A stretch of DNA of 46,313 nt. Source: a virus. Positions 30,631-39,065 of the stretch are shown here, piece after piece; the stretch's first letter is position 1, and the number at the start of each line of letters is the position of its first letter. Location of the stretch: positions 1 through 46,313 of the IMG/VR virus record IMGVR_UViG_3300042914_002633; one strand, written 5' to 3'. The notes under the pieces were generated by a model. That model did no database searches, had not been told where the DNA came from, and saw only the letters and a list, made by a program, of their open reading frames with translations. Both the position numbers and the translations under genes were made by a program.

Positions 30631-30876
30631 ATGGCATTTAAAAAAATCAATCTAAAAGATAAAACATTTTATATATTTGAAATATCCTCTACTAAATTTT
30701 TAGTTTTAGATAGTGAGATGGATCAACCACTTTATTATGGCAGTTGGAATATGACCTCGGCATACATACGCACTATAAAAGAAAAAGCACCAAAAGCTAT
30801 TATCAATTATTATACAAAAGAAAAAAGCGGATTGCTTAAATACAATCCGCTTTGGTCATATGTACCTAAACCTTAG
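30631..30876 (+). CDS. Small hypothetical protein
   Basis: An 81-residue protein on the plus strand, the only plus gene in the 25-46 kb block, lying between divergent and convergent partners. It opens with alternating strands (KTFYIFEISSTKFLVLDSE). Its end, residues about 65-75, overlaps an inverted repeat that looks like a minus-strand terminator (30824-30853). Its stop overlaps the next minus-strand gene's stop by 4 nt. No family recognised. Codon use is ordinary. Confidence 0.55.
   Translation: MAFKKINLKDKTFYIFEISSTKFLVLDSEMDQPLYYGSWNMTSAYIRTIKEKAPKAIINYYTKEKSGLLKYNPLWSYVPKP
30824..30853 (-). terminator. Intrinsic terminator of winged-helix-like gene
   Basis: On the minus strand AAAGCGGATTG pairs exactly with CAATCCGCTTT over an 8-nt loop and is followed by a T-run (TTTTTTCTTTT). 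It lies 20 bp beyond the minus-strand gene 30873-31256 and inside the convergent small plus-strand gene. Confidence 0.72.
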
Positions 30877-31256
30877 GCTCCAACAACATTATTTGATACA
30901 TTAATCTTTGTCTCTGTACTCTTTCGATCAAAGATATCAACAGTAGTTGGCATATTTGTGATTTTAATTATATTAACAGTTGAAGCATCCTTCAAGATAA
31001 CTTGACGACTCTTTGCTTCCTCAATGTGTTCCTTAGTAGGAGTACCATACACAAATACCAACGTTGGACGACCTTTGCCATTATGTAGAACACCAATCTC
31101 AGTGATTTCTCCACTTTCCATTGCTTTCTTCATACGAACTCGTAGTGTAATTTCTACGAATTCTGGATTATTAGCATTCAACTCTTTAATAGTAAAGACG
31201 TTTGAAGGCCATGTTACTGTTAGGTTTGTCTTGTTCTTTCTGTCTGTCTTTTTCAT
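30873..31256 (-). CDS. Winged-helix-like DNA-binding protein, putative
   Basis: A 127-residue basic protein. FTIKELNANNPEFVEITLRV near 21-40 reads like two helices with a turn, and GVLHNGKGRPTLVFVYG near 54-70 like a beta wing, an order typical of winged-helix transcription factors (RPxLVY form). It has a perfect consensus sigma70 promoter (TTGACA-16-TATAAT), an AGAAAGGAT leader and its own terminator, so it is a single-gene unit probably made early and in quantity. A regulatory role is likely but not proven. Confidence 0.68.
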   Translation of the reverse strand: MKKTDRKNKTNLTVTWPSNVFTIKELNANNPEFVEITLRVRMKKAMESGEITEIGVLHNGKGRPTLVFVYGTPTKEHIEEAKSRQVILKDASTVNIIKITNMPTTVDIFDRKSTETKINVSNNVVGA

Positions 31257-31307
31257 ATTTTATCCTTTCTTGTTTGTTTGTTATGTGATAAATTCTGACG
31301 TTCTTAT

Positions 31308-31335
31308 ATTATAACACGTTTATATTATATGTCAA
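31308..31335 (-). promoter_or_regulatory. Consensus sigma70 promoter of winged-helix-like gene
   Basis: TTGACA at 31335-31330 and TATAAT at 31313-31308, with a 16-bp spacer; both hexamers are perfect. The -35 hexamer lies within the last codons of the VWA gene. Start near 31301; the leader of about 45 nt carries AGAAAGGA before the ATG. Confidence 0.85.
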
Positions 31336-33397
31336 TAGCATCCATCATCTTTGTATTGATAGTACTAACAATCTGATTTAGATTTTCTACATTGATAAAG
31401 TTAGCGTCTTTTCCATACATCCTCTTGAAATTGTCGCGATATGCATCACAATCATATTCAGATACAAAGTATGAAATGACATTATAACCACTTTCACGAA
31501 TTTTATTTACCTGTTTACGTGTATGATTACATCCCTCTTCACCATGATAGTTGAAATAATTACCGTTTGGAGCACTATAAATAAATGCTGGTTCACCGTC
31601 GCTAATATTAACAAAATAACTATTTGTATTGGTACTAGCTTTAGGCAAATATCGCATTAGTGCCTCAAAACACAATCCTTCAGGAGTTGTATTAGTTGGT
31701 GCTAGATAAGCAAATAGATTTTTAATCTTAGAGAACTTATCTACACGTGAATCATAAGCAATTGCAATATACGGATTGTGTCCACTTGACGTTCTAAAAC
31801 TAATAGTAACCTCAACGTTATCAATCATAGATGTAGCTTTTGCTAGAGCAACACACAGTTTAATTGTACGATTCCACTTTTTACCCCGCATACTTGCGCT
31901 AGCATCCACACTAATATGGAAGTTAACTTTCTTATACTTTGTAGTAAAATTATTATAAAAGATGTTGGTATCAGTATCAAATCCAAGTTCGTGCATTAAA
32001 CGCTTGTCAATCTTACCCAAATTACGACGGGTAAACTTATCAACATTAATTTCATTACGAATTTGTAGACGGCGACCTAGCTTAGTACCCAATACAATAC
32101 CAGCGTCAACATTCTTTTGATAATCAGAATAAGCTTGTTGATTGTTTTTGCCAATCGTCATTGGAAATTCCTCAGACAAAAGCAATTCTTTGGTCATGTT
32201 CTTAACAAAGATACACTCAACATTTCCAATCATTCCTTTTGACTTAAGCTCTTCTTGAGCTACAGGCACAAGATCAATCTGACTCTTTTCAAGAATATCA
32301 AGCAAATCTTTTTCACGCTTGGTCACTTTCTTCTTCTTGAGTTTACCAGCAAGAAAATCTTTTTGCTTTTCAAAAGACTTAACAATCTTGTTCTTTTTAG
32401 ACTTGCTGAGATTATCATCTTTACCAATATCAGCCGTAACATCTTTATTATCAGGTGTTACAGTTGATTCAGTGCCTCCAAGAATATCTGCAACATCAGC
32501 ATTTGTATTAGATTGATCTGAATTATCAGAAGGCGCACCAATACCAGAATCAGCTGATAAACCCTCACCTTTTTCAGACGATTTATCTTCGTTTTTATGT
32601 TCGTTAATATTCTTAAACACAATCTCAGCAATATTGTAAGCGACATTCAACCTATCTTTTGGAGTGGTCAAACGCTTGATATTTGATAGATCAAGTTCTC
32701 TAGCAATATCATACAATCCAGGCAACGCTTTCAAAGAAGTGTCTGGGTTTGTAAGATTAATAATACGAAACACGTATGACTCAATGCTTAGTGTACGATA
32801 CAGATCGCTAGTCAAAGCATCTGAGATTACTTTGTTATTAAAGTATTCATCGTACAAAGCATCATAGTATCCACGATAACCAGGAGCGTTAGAATGTACC
32901 GTATAATCAATATAACGATCTTCTACATAATTTAGAATAGTCTGACAAATCTTACCCACTTCATCTTTTGAAATGTTTAGTTTTTCACTATACCCATAAA
33001 TTTCCCGTGGGACATTCATCCATACAGTCTTGAACATTTCAAAATCAGAATATTTGATGTGGCTGCCTTCATGTAAGGCTAGTCCGACAGCCACATCAAA
33101 ATTATCTTTCTTAGTAATATCGCTACTGATATAAACCACCTTACCATCAGTACAATTTACCGAACTATCATTAAATACTACAGGTACATTCTGATTGGTC
33201 AGAATACTAACATAGTTAGCAACAGCGCGACGAGCCGATGACAAACGAATCAATCGGGCTGTATTGTCAGAAAGTCGATCTTCGGCAGCAATATCTGCAT
33301 CTAGACCATTTTCTTCCTCAATAGCCGCATCAAGTTCGTCTTCCCAATCCCAATCGTAATTGTTATCCTTCAACCAGAAGTCACTGTAGTTACTCAT
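31325..33397 (-). CDS. VWA-domain protein with HEXXH metallopeptidase-like site (CobT-like)
   Basis: A 690-residue protein. Residues 109-113 are HEGSH, an HExxH zinc motif, followed by NYVEDRYID near 156-164 that can give the third ligand Glu. A low-complexity linker rich in Asp, Ser and Asn (about 268-335) follows. Residues 498-502 read DASAS, the MIDAS start of a von Willebrand A domain (VNFHISVDASASMRGKKW), with TxxxG-type downstream residues in TPEGLCFEAL. This is the CobT-like partner of the MoxR ATPase encoded 25 bp upstream. Such pairs remodel or insert metal into targets; CobS homologues occur in cyanophages. Target here is unknown. Confidence 0.85.
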   Translation of the reverse strand: MSNYSDFWLKDNNYDWDWEDELDAAIEEENGLDADIAAEDRLSDNTARLIRLSSARRAVANYVSILTNQNVPVVFNDSSVNCTDGKVVYISSDITKKDNFDVAVGLALHEGSHIKYSDFEMFKTVWMNVPREIYGYSEKLNISKDEVGKICQTILNYVEDRYIDYTVHSNAPGYRGYYDALYDEYFNNKVISDALTSDLYRTLSIESYVFRIINLTNPDTSLKALPGLYDIARELDLSNIKRLTTPKDRLNVAYNIAEIVFKNINEHKNEDKSSEKGEGLSADSGIGAPSDNSDQSNTNADVADILGGTESTVTPDNKDVTADIGKDDNLSKSKKNKIVKSFEKQKDFLAGKLKKKKVTKREKDLLDILEKSQIDLVPVAQEELKSKGMIGNVECIFVKNMTKELLLSEEFPMTIGKNNQQAYSDYQKNVDAGIVLGTKLGRRLQIRNEINVDKFTRRNLGKIDKRLMHELGFDTDTNIFYNNFTTKYKKVNFHISVDASASMRGKKWNRTIKLCVALAKATSMIDNVEVTISFRTSSGHNPYIAIAYDSRVDKFSKIKNLFAYLAPTNTTPEGLCFEALMRYLPKASTNTNSYFVNISDGEPAFIYSAPNGNYFNYHGEEGCNHTRKQVNKIRESGYNVISYFVSEYDCDAYRDNFKRMYGKDANFINVENLNQIVSTINTKMMDAIDI

Positions 33398-33422
33398 AAT
33401 AATTTGTTTTTAATAGTTTAAC

Positions 33423-34394
33423 TTAGAAAGGAGGCTGATCACTCTTTAGTGGATCATTAAACAGCTTATCCTTTGATTCAACTTTTACATACTTTTGTAC
33501 CAACTGACGAACATAGGTACGTTCACTGTCAACGCCACCATCGTCACTGAAGTTAGGATAGATGGTAGTCTCTGCGATTTCAAGTAAATTAAATCCATCA
33601 ACAATTAGTTCAGCGATTTCAACTGTACTACGTGTTGGAATAAAATTAGTAAGCTTGCTATCATCCTGCTTTACTTGCTTACGGGTATGATCGGCAATTT
33701 CACAAACAGCCTTTAGAGTTTCAAGCTGACCATCTGAATTCAGATTGAATCGATTCTTAAGAAGATTGTACTCACTATCTTTGTCAAGTGGGGTAACCTC
33801 AATCTTGACTGGAAAACGTGAAAGTAGAGCACGATCCATTACACGGGTAGCGGTATATTCGTTACCTACGTTAGCGGTAGCGATAAAGGTAACACCTTCA
33901 GCAACCTTAACGACTTCACAATCGTCCTTTTCATCCAAACGAAGATAACGCTGGAGATCATCAAGAACAGTCATTAGAATATTAACACCATCGTGATGAC
34001 TACGACTAATTTCATCAAGAAGAATGATGGCATTAGGGGTACGAATAGCCTTGATGAAACTAGACTCCTTGAATAGAGTACCAGTCTTCTTATCAAAGTG
34101 AGTGTTGCCAATCAAAGCACTACGAGCATCTTGTGTAGCACCCAGATTAAAATAGAAGAAGTTATCTTCACGACCAATAGCCTTAGCAACAGTTTGCGCT
34201 GCTAGAGTCTTACCACAACCAGTTGGACCAAGAAGCAGAATGTTCTTGCCACGAATAGCACTACGTACCATATACTTCCACTTGAGATCATCCATAATCA
34301 AAGAAGATGGACGTAGATTTACACAAGTGTCAAGATAAGCCTTGATATTGAAGTCCTTGCCAGTAACCAGATTAAACGAGTTTTTGTTTTTCAT
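33423..34394 (-). CDS. MoxR/CobS-like AAA+ ATPase
   Basis: A 323-residue AAA+ ATPase: Walker A LLLGPTGCGKTLAAQ near 53-67, Walker B in AIILLDEISRSHHDG near 121-135, sensor 1 FIATANVGNEYTATRVMDRA near 169-188, with the arginine finger in ALLSRFPVKI near 189-198. It belongs to the MoxR/CobS clade that works with VWA-domain partners as a chaperone or metal-insertion motor. The partner is the next gene, 25 bp downstream. It has its own promoter right after a terminator, so the pair forms a two-gene operon. Length suits family (about 300-340). Confidence 0.92.
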   Translation of the reverse strand: MKNKNSFNLVTGKDFNIKAYLDTCVNLRPSSLIMDDLKWKYMVRSAIRGKNILLLGPTGCGKTLAAQTVAKAIGREDNFFYFNLGATQDARSALIGNTHFDKKTGTLFKESSFIKAIRTPNAIILLDEISRSHHDGVNILMTVLDDLQRYLRLDEKDDCEVVKVAEGVTFIATANVGNEYTATRVMDRALLSRFPVKIEVTPLDKDSEYNLLKNRFNLNSDGQLETLKAVCEIADHTRKQVKQDDSKLTNFIPTRSTVEIAELIVDGFNLLEIAETTIYPNFSDDGGVDSERTYVRQLVQKYVKVESKDKLFNDPLKSDQPPF

Positions 34395-34415
34395 AAGTTT
34401 TCTTACCGTAAAATC

Positions 34416-34443
34416 ATCTTACCACGGATATATAAGAAGTCAA
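34416..34443 (-). promoter_or_regulatory. Sigma70-like promoter of MoxR-VWA operon
   Basis: TTGACT at 34443-34438, TAAGAT at 34421-34416, 16-bp spacer. The promoter lies 14 bp beyond the terminator of the preceding exported protein gene, with a leader of about 15 nt before ATG. Confidence 0.68.
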
Positions 34444-34457
34444 CTGGAAAAATAAAA

Positions 34458-34479
34458 AAACCACCAGTTACGGTGGTTT
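34458..34479 (-). terminator. Intrinsic terminator of exported Pro/His-rich gene
   Basis: On the minus strand AAACCACC pairs exactly with GGTGGTTT over a 6-nt loop and is followed by TTTTATTTTT. It lies 22 bp after the stop of 34502-34822 and just before the MoxR promoter. Confidence 0.85.
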
Positions 34480-34501
34480 GGGTTATATTAAAATAATATT
34501 A

Positions 34502-34822
34502 TTAATGATGATGATGATAGTGATATACTGGACGACCCCATCCACCATACACAACTACTGCTGGTTGGGGATGTACATATACAACAGGAGCAGGTTGATA
34601 ATATACTACTGGTTGAGGATGTACTACTACAGGCTGTGCATAAACCACTGGTTGTGGTTGTACATATACAACTTGTGTTGGGGGATTTACAATTCTATCA
34701 ATAACGTGAATTACTGCAACTCCGGTTAATACTTTACCAACTGTAGCCCATTCTCTATCGCCAGCAAATGTTTGGGAAGATAGAGTTGCACCCAACGTTG
34801 CGATAGTAATCAATTTTTTCAT
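34502..34822 (-). CDS. Exported Pro/Val/Tyr-rich protein with His-rich tail
   Basis: A 106-residue protein. MKKLITIATLGATLSSQTFAG is a clear Sec signal peptide with cleavage after TFA (near residue 20). DREWATVGKVLTGVAVIHVI follows, then from residue 47 a repeat of QPxPVVY-like units (VYVQPQPVVYAQPVVVHPQP and on), ending in HYHHHH. No cysteines for covalent anchoring. It would be exported to the host envelope; the histidine tail may bind metal. It has its own promoter, a good AAAGGA leader and a terminator, hence a single-gene unit. No known phage lysis protein matches. Confidence 0.78.
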   Translation of the reverse strand: MKKLITIATLGATLSSQTFAGDREWATVGKVLTGVAVIHVIDRIVNPPTQVVYVQPQPVVYAQPVVVHPQPVVYYQPAPVVYVHPQPAVVVYGGWGRPVYHYHHHH

Positions 34823-34849
34823 ATGTATCCTTTTTTTAGATATACTTTA

Positions 34850-34878
34850 ATAGTACATCAAAACCTAGAAATTGTCAA
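34850..34878 (-). promoter_or_regulatory. Sigma70-like promoter of exported Pro/His-rich gene
   Basis: TTGACA at 34878-34873 and TACTAT at 34855-34850, 17-bp spacer, starting 1 bp after the upstream stop. The leader of about 20 nt includes AAAGGA, 5 nt before the ATG. Confidence 0.72.
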
Positions 34879-35514
34879 TTACTTCTTTTTAGCTTTACCA
34901 GCCTTAGTATACTTTACAACCAATTTTTGCAGAGCTTTTGGTAGAGTAGGAGGAGTGTATTTTGGATTAACACTCTTATATTCAGATGCTTTGACAAACT
35001 TGTCAACAACTTGCATTGGTTGAGTTGGATCATCTATTTCTTTATTCATTGAATCCACTTTAACGTTTTTAACAATTTTAAATCCTTTTTGTGGATCAAC
35101 TACGTTTTCTTCTTTTTCAGATTGCGTATCAGCCTTTTTACCACCTTGTTTATCTTTGGTATTATCTACTACTTTATTTAAAGCGCTGTCCACATAATTT
35201 AAATCTTTTGAAGTTAAATAATCTTTTACGAATTTCTTTACATCTTCAAACTTCATGAATAACTTCTTGGTTCTATCGCTATAATCTTTGAATGCTTGTA
35301 CATCACAAATACCGTGTACAATTGGTCTAATACTGATATGATGTGGTTCACAGTCACATACATTATAGTTGCCAGCGTCATCTAGTTCAATAGGCTTCTT
35401 GATTTCTTTAGATAATTCATCGATTAAATCGCTCCAAGAAGCTGAAGCATTAGTGTACTTTTGTTCTAGTGTTTCTTTTACAAGTTTATTGACTAATTGT
35501 TTGGAAGACTTCAT
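34879..35514 (-). CDS. Hypothetical protein, charged
   Basis: A 211-residue protein from the ATG at 35514 (an in-frame ATG at 35526 is equally possible). Two parts: a helical N-terminus with CDCEPHHISIRP near 53-64, whose Cys-x-Cys and histidines might bind zinc, and a Lys/Asp-rich tail (about 110-211) ending in lysines (KYTKAGKAKKK). I recognise no family. The lysine-rich tail would suit DNA binding or packaging. It lies between the NrdB terminator and the His-rich gene promoter, so it is a separate unit. No clear ribosome binding site. Confidence 0.66.
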   Translation of the reverse strand: MKSSKQLVNKLVKETLEQKYTNASASWSDLIDELSKEIKKPIELDDAGNYNVCDCEPHHISIRPIVHGICDVQAFKDYSDRTKKLFMKFEDVKKFVKDYLTSKDLNYVDSALNKVVDNTKDKQGGKKADTQSEKEENVVDPQKGFKIVKNVKVDSMNKEIDDPTQPMQVVDKFVKASEYKSVNPKYTPPTLPKALQKLVVKYTKAGKAKKK

Positions 35515-35626
35515 ATTAATATACATATAAATAGTGTTGGGTATCTAATTATTAATCTTTTTTATCGTCTAATACTTCAATATGTCCTATGTACCCATAA
35601 TAGAGATGAATATAAATATAATAAAA

Positions 35627-35652
35627 AACGGATACTAATTAAAGTATCCGTT
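35627..35652 (-). terminator. Intrinsic terminator of nrdAB operon
   Basis: On the minus strand AACGGATACT pairs exactly with AGTATCCGTT over a 6-nt loop, followed by TTTTATTATATTT. It lies 25 bp after the NrdB stop at 35678. Confidence 0.85.
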
Positions 35653-35677
35653 ACATTTTTAACTATTTACACTATAA

Positions 35678-36736
35678 TTATAGTTTGAAGTCATCAAAAG
35701 CACCTTCACTGATGGTATTATCAACTCCTTTAACATAACTACTCAATTCAGTCTCTTGAGGAGCTACTTGTAGTTTCTTGCTATCATAGTAACTATCCAA
35801 CCATCCAGCCAATGGATTAACCTTGGCAGTAGGATATAGTTTCTTGTATCCCATACTAGATAAACGATTGTTAGCCAACCATTCAACATAGTGTTTTAGA
35901 CTTTCACTGGTCAAACCTACTAGATTACCTTTACTGAATAAATAATCAGCCCAGTCTTTTTCAGCATTAACTGCCATTTCATAAGCAGCATAGATCTTGT
36001 CTTCGTTCTTCTTAACAATATCTTGGAACCCTTCTTCTGGATTATTGATCCAATTCTTCATGATATTCTGAGTAATGGCTACGTGTAGATTTTCATCACG
36101 GCTAATAAACTTAATAATCTTACTATTACCCTCCATCTTTCCACGATATCCAAAATAGAAACTACACGCAAATGATACATAGAAGATCAACCCCTCAGTA
36201 ATTTGAGTTGCCAATACCGCATCAAATAATTGTTGTTTAACGTCGTCCGATGGTGCTAATAGTTCGTCATACTTCTTACTAATAGCTTTAGCACGTTTCA
36301 CAATTTCTTCGTCTTCTAAGACACTATCAAAGAACTTGGTAGCATCTGGATAAACATTGTTAAGAATGTATGTATAACTATTACTGTGAATAGTTTCAAA
36401 GAAACTCCACGAATTCATACAAATTTCCAATTCACTATTTGTAACGTGCTTCATCAGTTCGTGAATACTACGACTCAACATACTATCAGTCATAGTTTGA
36501 AACTTAAGGTTACTGTCAAATACGAATCGTTCTTCAGGTGAAAGATTCTTGTAATCACTGATATCTTTTACCAATGACACTTCTTGTGGCCGCCAAAAGA
36601 AGTTTAGCTGTTGATCATACAGATCGTAAAACTTGGGATACTTGATTTGATCATATCGTTGTAGCGATAGATCTTCTCCCAAGAACATCGGATTTCTTAA
36701 CTGATCTATGTTTTTCTTATTTAGTACTGTCTTCAT
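35678..36736 (-). CDS. nrdB: Ribonucleotide reductase class Ia, beta subunit
   Basis: A 352-residue NrdB. The ATG at 36736 is preceded by a perfect AGGAGG four nt upstream, so I choose it over the in-frame codon at 36760. The metal-binding ligands are visible: Asp in KFQTMTDSM near 80-88, FFETIHSNSYTYIL near 110-123 with the Glu, His and the radical tyrosine in HSNSY, then Glu in ITEGLIFY near 177-184 and ENLHVAITQN near 227-236. It makes the tyrosyl radical for NrdA. Sequence features fit the di-iron Ia type, not the manganese Ib type. Its stop is followed by a terminator. Confidence 0.96.
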   Translation of the reverse strand: MKTVLNKKNIDQLRNPMFLGEDLSLQRYDQIKYPKFYDLYDQQLNFFWRPQEVSLVKDISDYKNLSPEERFVFDSNLKFQTMTDSMLSRSIHELMKHVTNSELEICMNSWSFFETIHSNSYTYILNNVYPDATKFFDSVLEDEEIVKRAKAISKKYDELLAPSDDVKQQLFDAVLATQITEGLIFYVSFACSFYFGYRGKMEGNSKIIKFISRDENLHVAITQNIMKNWINNPEEGFQDIVKKNEDKIYAAYEMAVNAEKDWADYLFSKGNLVGLTSESLKHYVEWLANNRLSSMGYKKLYPTAKVNPLAGWLDSYYDSKKLQVAPQETELSSYVKGVDNTISEGAFDDFKL

Positions 36737-36747
36737 ATGTCCTCCTA

Positions 36748-39033
36748 TTATAGAGCACAAGCACCGCTTTCACAACCGGATTCTTGTACTACTGGTTTTG
36801 TTTCAACAGTTTTTGTTTCCATAGCTGTTTGCTTATCACCGTCATCTGTATTAGCATAATATAGATTCTTCAATCCATACTTGTATGCCAACAAAATATC
36901 TTTAATAACAACCTCTACGGGTACTTTATTTTTCTCATAACGGGAAGGAATATAGTAAGTGTTAGTGCTGATACTCATATCTGTGAATTTCTGAATAGCA
37001 GCAGCTACCTTTAAATATCCCTCATTACTTGGCATATCAAAAGCAAAGGTATAATTATCCTTGTACTTATCAATATTTGGAACAACCACAGGCAAAATGT
37101 TACTCTTGCTTCCTTTGAAACTAATAGCACTACGAGGTGGTTCAATACCATTGGTGCTACTTTGAATTACACTACTTGATTCTACAGGCATACAAGCAGT
37201 AAGTGTACTGTGTCTCATACCATACTTCTTGATTTCTTCTCTTAGAGCTTCCCAATCCATATGTAAAGGTTCAGTAATAAATTCATCAACGTCCCTCTTA
37301 TAAGTATCAATTGGAAGAATGCCTTGACTAAATTTAGTACGATCAAACTTCTCACACTTACCCAACTCTTTTGCCATTTCAACACTGGCCTTGATTAGAT
37401 AATAACTTGTCTTTTCCATCCATTGAGCTACAAAGTTTGGAGCTTTGGCATCCCAATACTTTAATCCTTCTTTAGCTAATAGAGCCGCCAAGTTACTCAC
37501 ACCTACACCTAGACTACGACGTTTGGTAGCAAAGTTTTTTGCGCCTGGCACGAAATATTCTTGATGATCAATCAAAGCATCCAACATTCTGACAATGATA
37601 TCACAAACATTTTCCATTTCAGTATCGTCTTTAATTTCCAACCAATTCAATGCTGCCAATACACAAACGCCAATTTCTCCATTTGGATCATTAACATCAT
37701 AAATAGGAATCAATGGGTGATTGACTTCAAGACATAAATTGCTTGTATCCACTTGATCCAACCAACTACCGTGTTCATTTGCATGATCAACGAACATTGT
37801 ATAAATACGACCAGTTTCAAGACGTTCTTTAGCCAAAAGACCCATCAATTCACGGGCAGGTACTTTCTTCTTGAACTTAATGTTCTTGTTAGCTTCTGCC
37901 TTTTCGTACTTTTCTTTGAATCCTTCCATACCAAAAGTATTCCATAGTGAAGGACATTCATGATAACTGAATAGTGTTACATCTTGATTCTTCAAGAAAC
38001 GTTCAAAGATTAGCTTATCCAAACCAACGCAATAATCCAACTTACGAACTCGGTTATCATCAGTACCTTGATTGTTCTTCAATACAAGAATATCTAGAAT
38101 ATCATAATGAAACCAAGCAAAGTTTACAGTTGCACTACCACCACGAATACCATTTTGGTGACAACTCTTTACAGTAGATTCAAATGCTTTAGCAAATGGA
38201 ATTGGTCCTGTGTGCACAACTTCGCCATTACGAATAGGAGCATTTGTAGCGCGTAGTCTGGATAGATTTAATCCAATACCATAACGACTAGCTGTAGCAA
38301 ATCCAACAGCACTATTGTTGCTGAAAATACTACGAAGATCATCATCTACAGTGAACAGAGAACAACTAGCATAACTCTTCATAGGAGTTCTTACGCCCGC
38401 CATAATTGGCGTAGGTAGGTTAATCTTATGTTTACTAAAGTAGTTATATGCTTTCTTTACATACTCAATTCTATTTTCTTTATAGTCCTTAAAGAATGTC
38501 ATTGCAATAAGCATATAAGCAAACTGTGGAGTTTCATAAATTACTTTGGTAACTCTGTTTTGTACCAAGTACTTATCACACAACTGTTTGATACCAGCAT
38601 ACGTGAAATTAAAATCACGGTCATGCTTTAGATATTCATCCAGCTTATCAAACTCTTGTTTACTATACCAATCGAGAATAGATGAGTCATAGACCAATGC
38701 ATCGATATTAGTTTTAACTAGATCATATAGTTTAGGAGGATTCTTGCCTCCCCAAACATTCTTACGTAGTTGATAATTCAACAAACGTGATGCTACAAAT
38801 TGATAATTTGGTTTATCTTCTGTAATAAGATTTGCAGAAGCTTCAATTAACATTGCGTGAATGTCTTTGGATGTCATTCCATCAAAGAATGACAAATGTG
38901 CATTCATTGCTACTTCTTCAAAACCAACACCTTTTATGTCTTCCGTAGCCCATTGTAAAATCTTATTGATTTTGTCTGCGTTGAACTTTTCAGTGTTACC
39001 ATTTCTTTTCTTTATAAAAATTTCTTTATTCAT
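36748..39033 (-). CDS. nrdA: Ribonucleotide reductase class Ia, alpha subunit
   Basis: A 761-residue NrdA. The N-terminal ATP cone (about 1-90) starts KEIFIKKRNGNTEKFNADKI. Catalytic cysteines: SYASCSLFTV near 215-224, SNLCLEVNHPL near 422-432 with Asn-Cys-Glu, and VCVLAALNW near 446-454; the C-terminus ends CESGACAL, the redox pair passed electrons by thioredoxin or glutaredoxin. It reduces NDPs to dNDPs. The alpha gene precedes nrdB with an 11-bp gap. A 7-bp hairpin precedes it (39047-39065). No inteins or homing endonuclease insertions, unlike many phage nrd genes. Confidence 0.97.
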   Translation of the reverse strand: MNKEIFIKKRNGNTEKFNADKINKILQWATEDIKGVGFEEVAMNAHLSFFDGMTSKDIHAMLIEASANLITEDKPNYQFVASRLLNYQLRKNVWGGKNPPKLYDLVKTNIDALVYDSSILDWYSKQEFDKLDEYLKHDRDFNFTYAGIKQLCDKYLVQNRVTKVIYETPQFAYMLIAMTFFKDYKENRIEYVKKAYNYFSKHKINLPTPIMAGVRTPMKSYASCSLFTVDDDLRSIFSNNSAVGFATASRYGIGLNLSRLRATNAPIRNGEVVHTGPIPFAKAFESTVKSCHQNGIRGGSATVNFAWFHYDILDILVLKNNQGTDDNRVRKLDYCVGLDKLIFERFLKNQDVTLFSYHECPSLWNTFGMEGFKEKYEKAEANKNIKFKKKVPARELMGLLAKERLETGRIYTMFVDHANEHGSWLDQVDTSNLCLEVNHPLIPIYDVNDPNGEIGVCVLAALNWLEIKDDTEMENVCDIIVRMLDALIDHQEYFVPGAKNFATKRRSLGVGVSNLAALLAKEGLKYWDAKAPNFVAQWMEKTSYYLIKASVEMAKELGKCEKFDRTKFSQGILPIDTYKRDVDEFITEPLHMDWEALREEIKKYGMRHSTLTACMPVESSSVIQSSTNGIEPPRSAISFKGSKSNILPVVVPNIDKYKDNYTFAFDMPSNEGYLKVAAAIQKFTDMSISTNTYYIPSRYEKNKVPVEVVIKDILLAYKYGLKNLYYANTDDGDKQTAMETKTVETKPVVQESGCESGACAL

Positions 39034-39046
39034 ATGGGTAAAAAAT

Positions 39047-39065
39047 AACTATCTTTAGGATAGTT
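39047..39065 (-). repeat. Hairpin in nrdA leader
   Basis: AACTATC and GATAGTT flank a 5-nt loop 14-32 bp upstream of the nrdA ATG, followed on the minus strand by ATTTTTTA. It may attenuate transcription or shape the leader. A TATAAT at 39085-39080 lies upstream but has no good -35 box. Confidence 0.45.

Noticed and set aside
34478-34729. An 83-residue plus-strand frame rich in Trp and Tyr
   Set aside because: It is the complement of the QPxPVVY repeats in the exported protein gene; composition explains it.
36760-36760. Upstream in-frame start for NrdB
   Set aside because: The ATG at 36736 has a perfect AGGAGG four bases upstream, while the earlier codon would overlap the NrdA stop.
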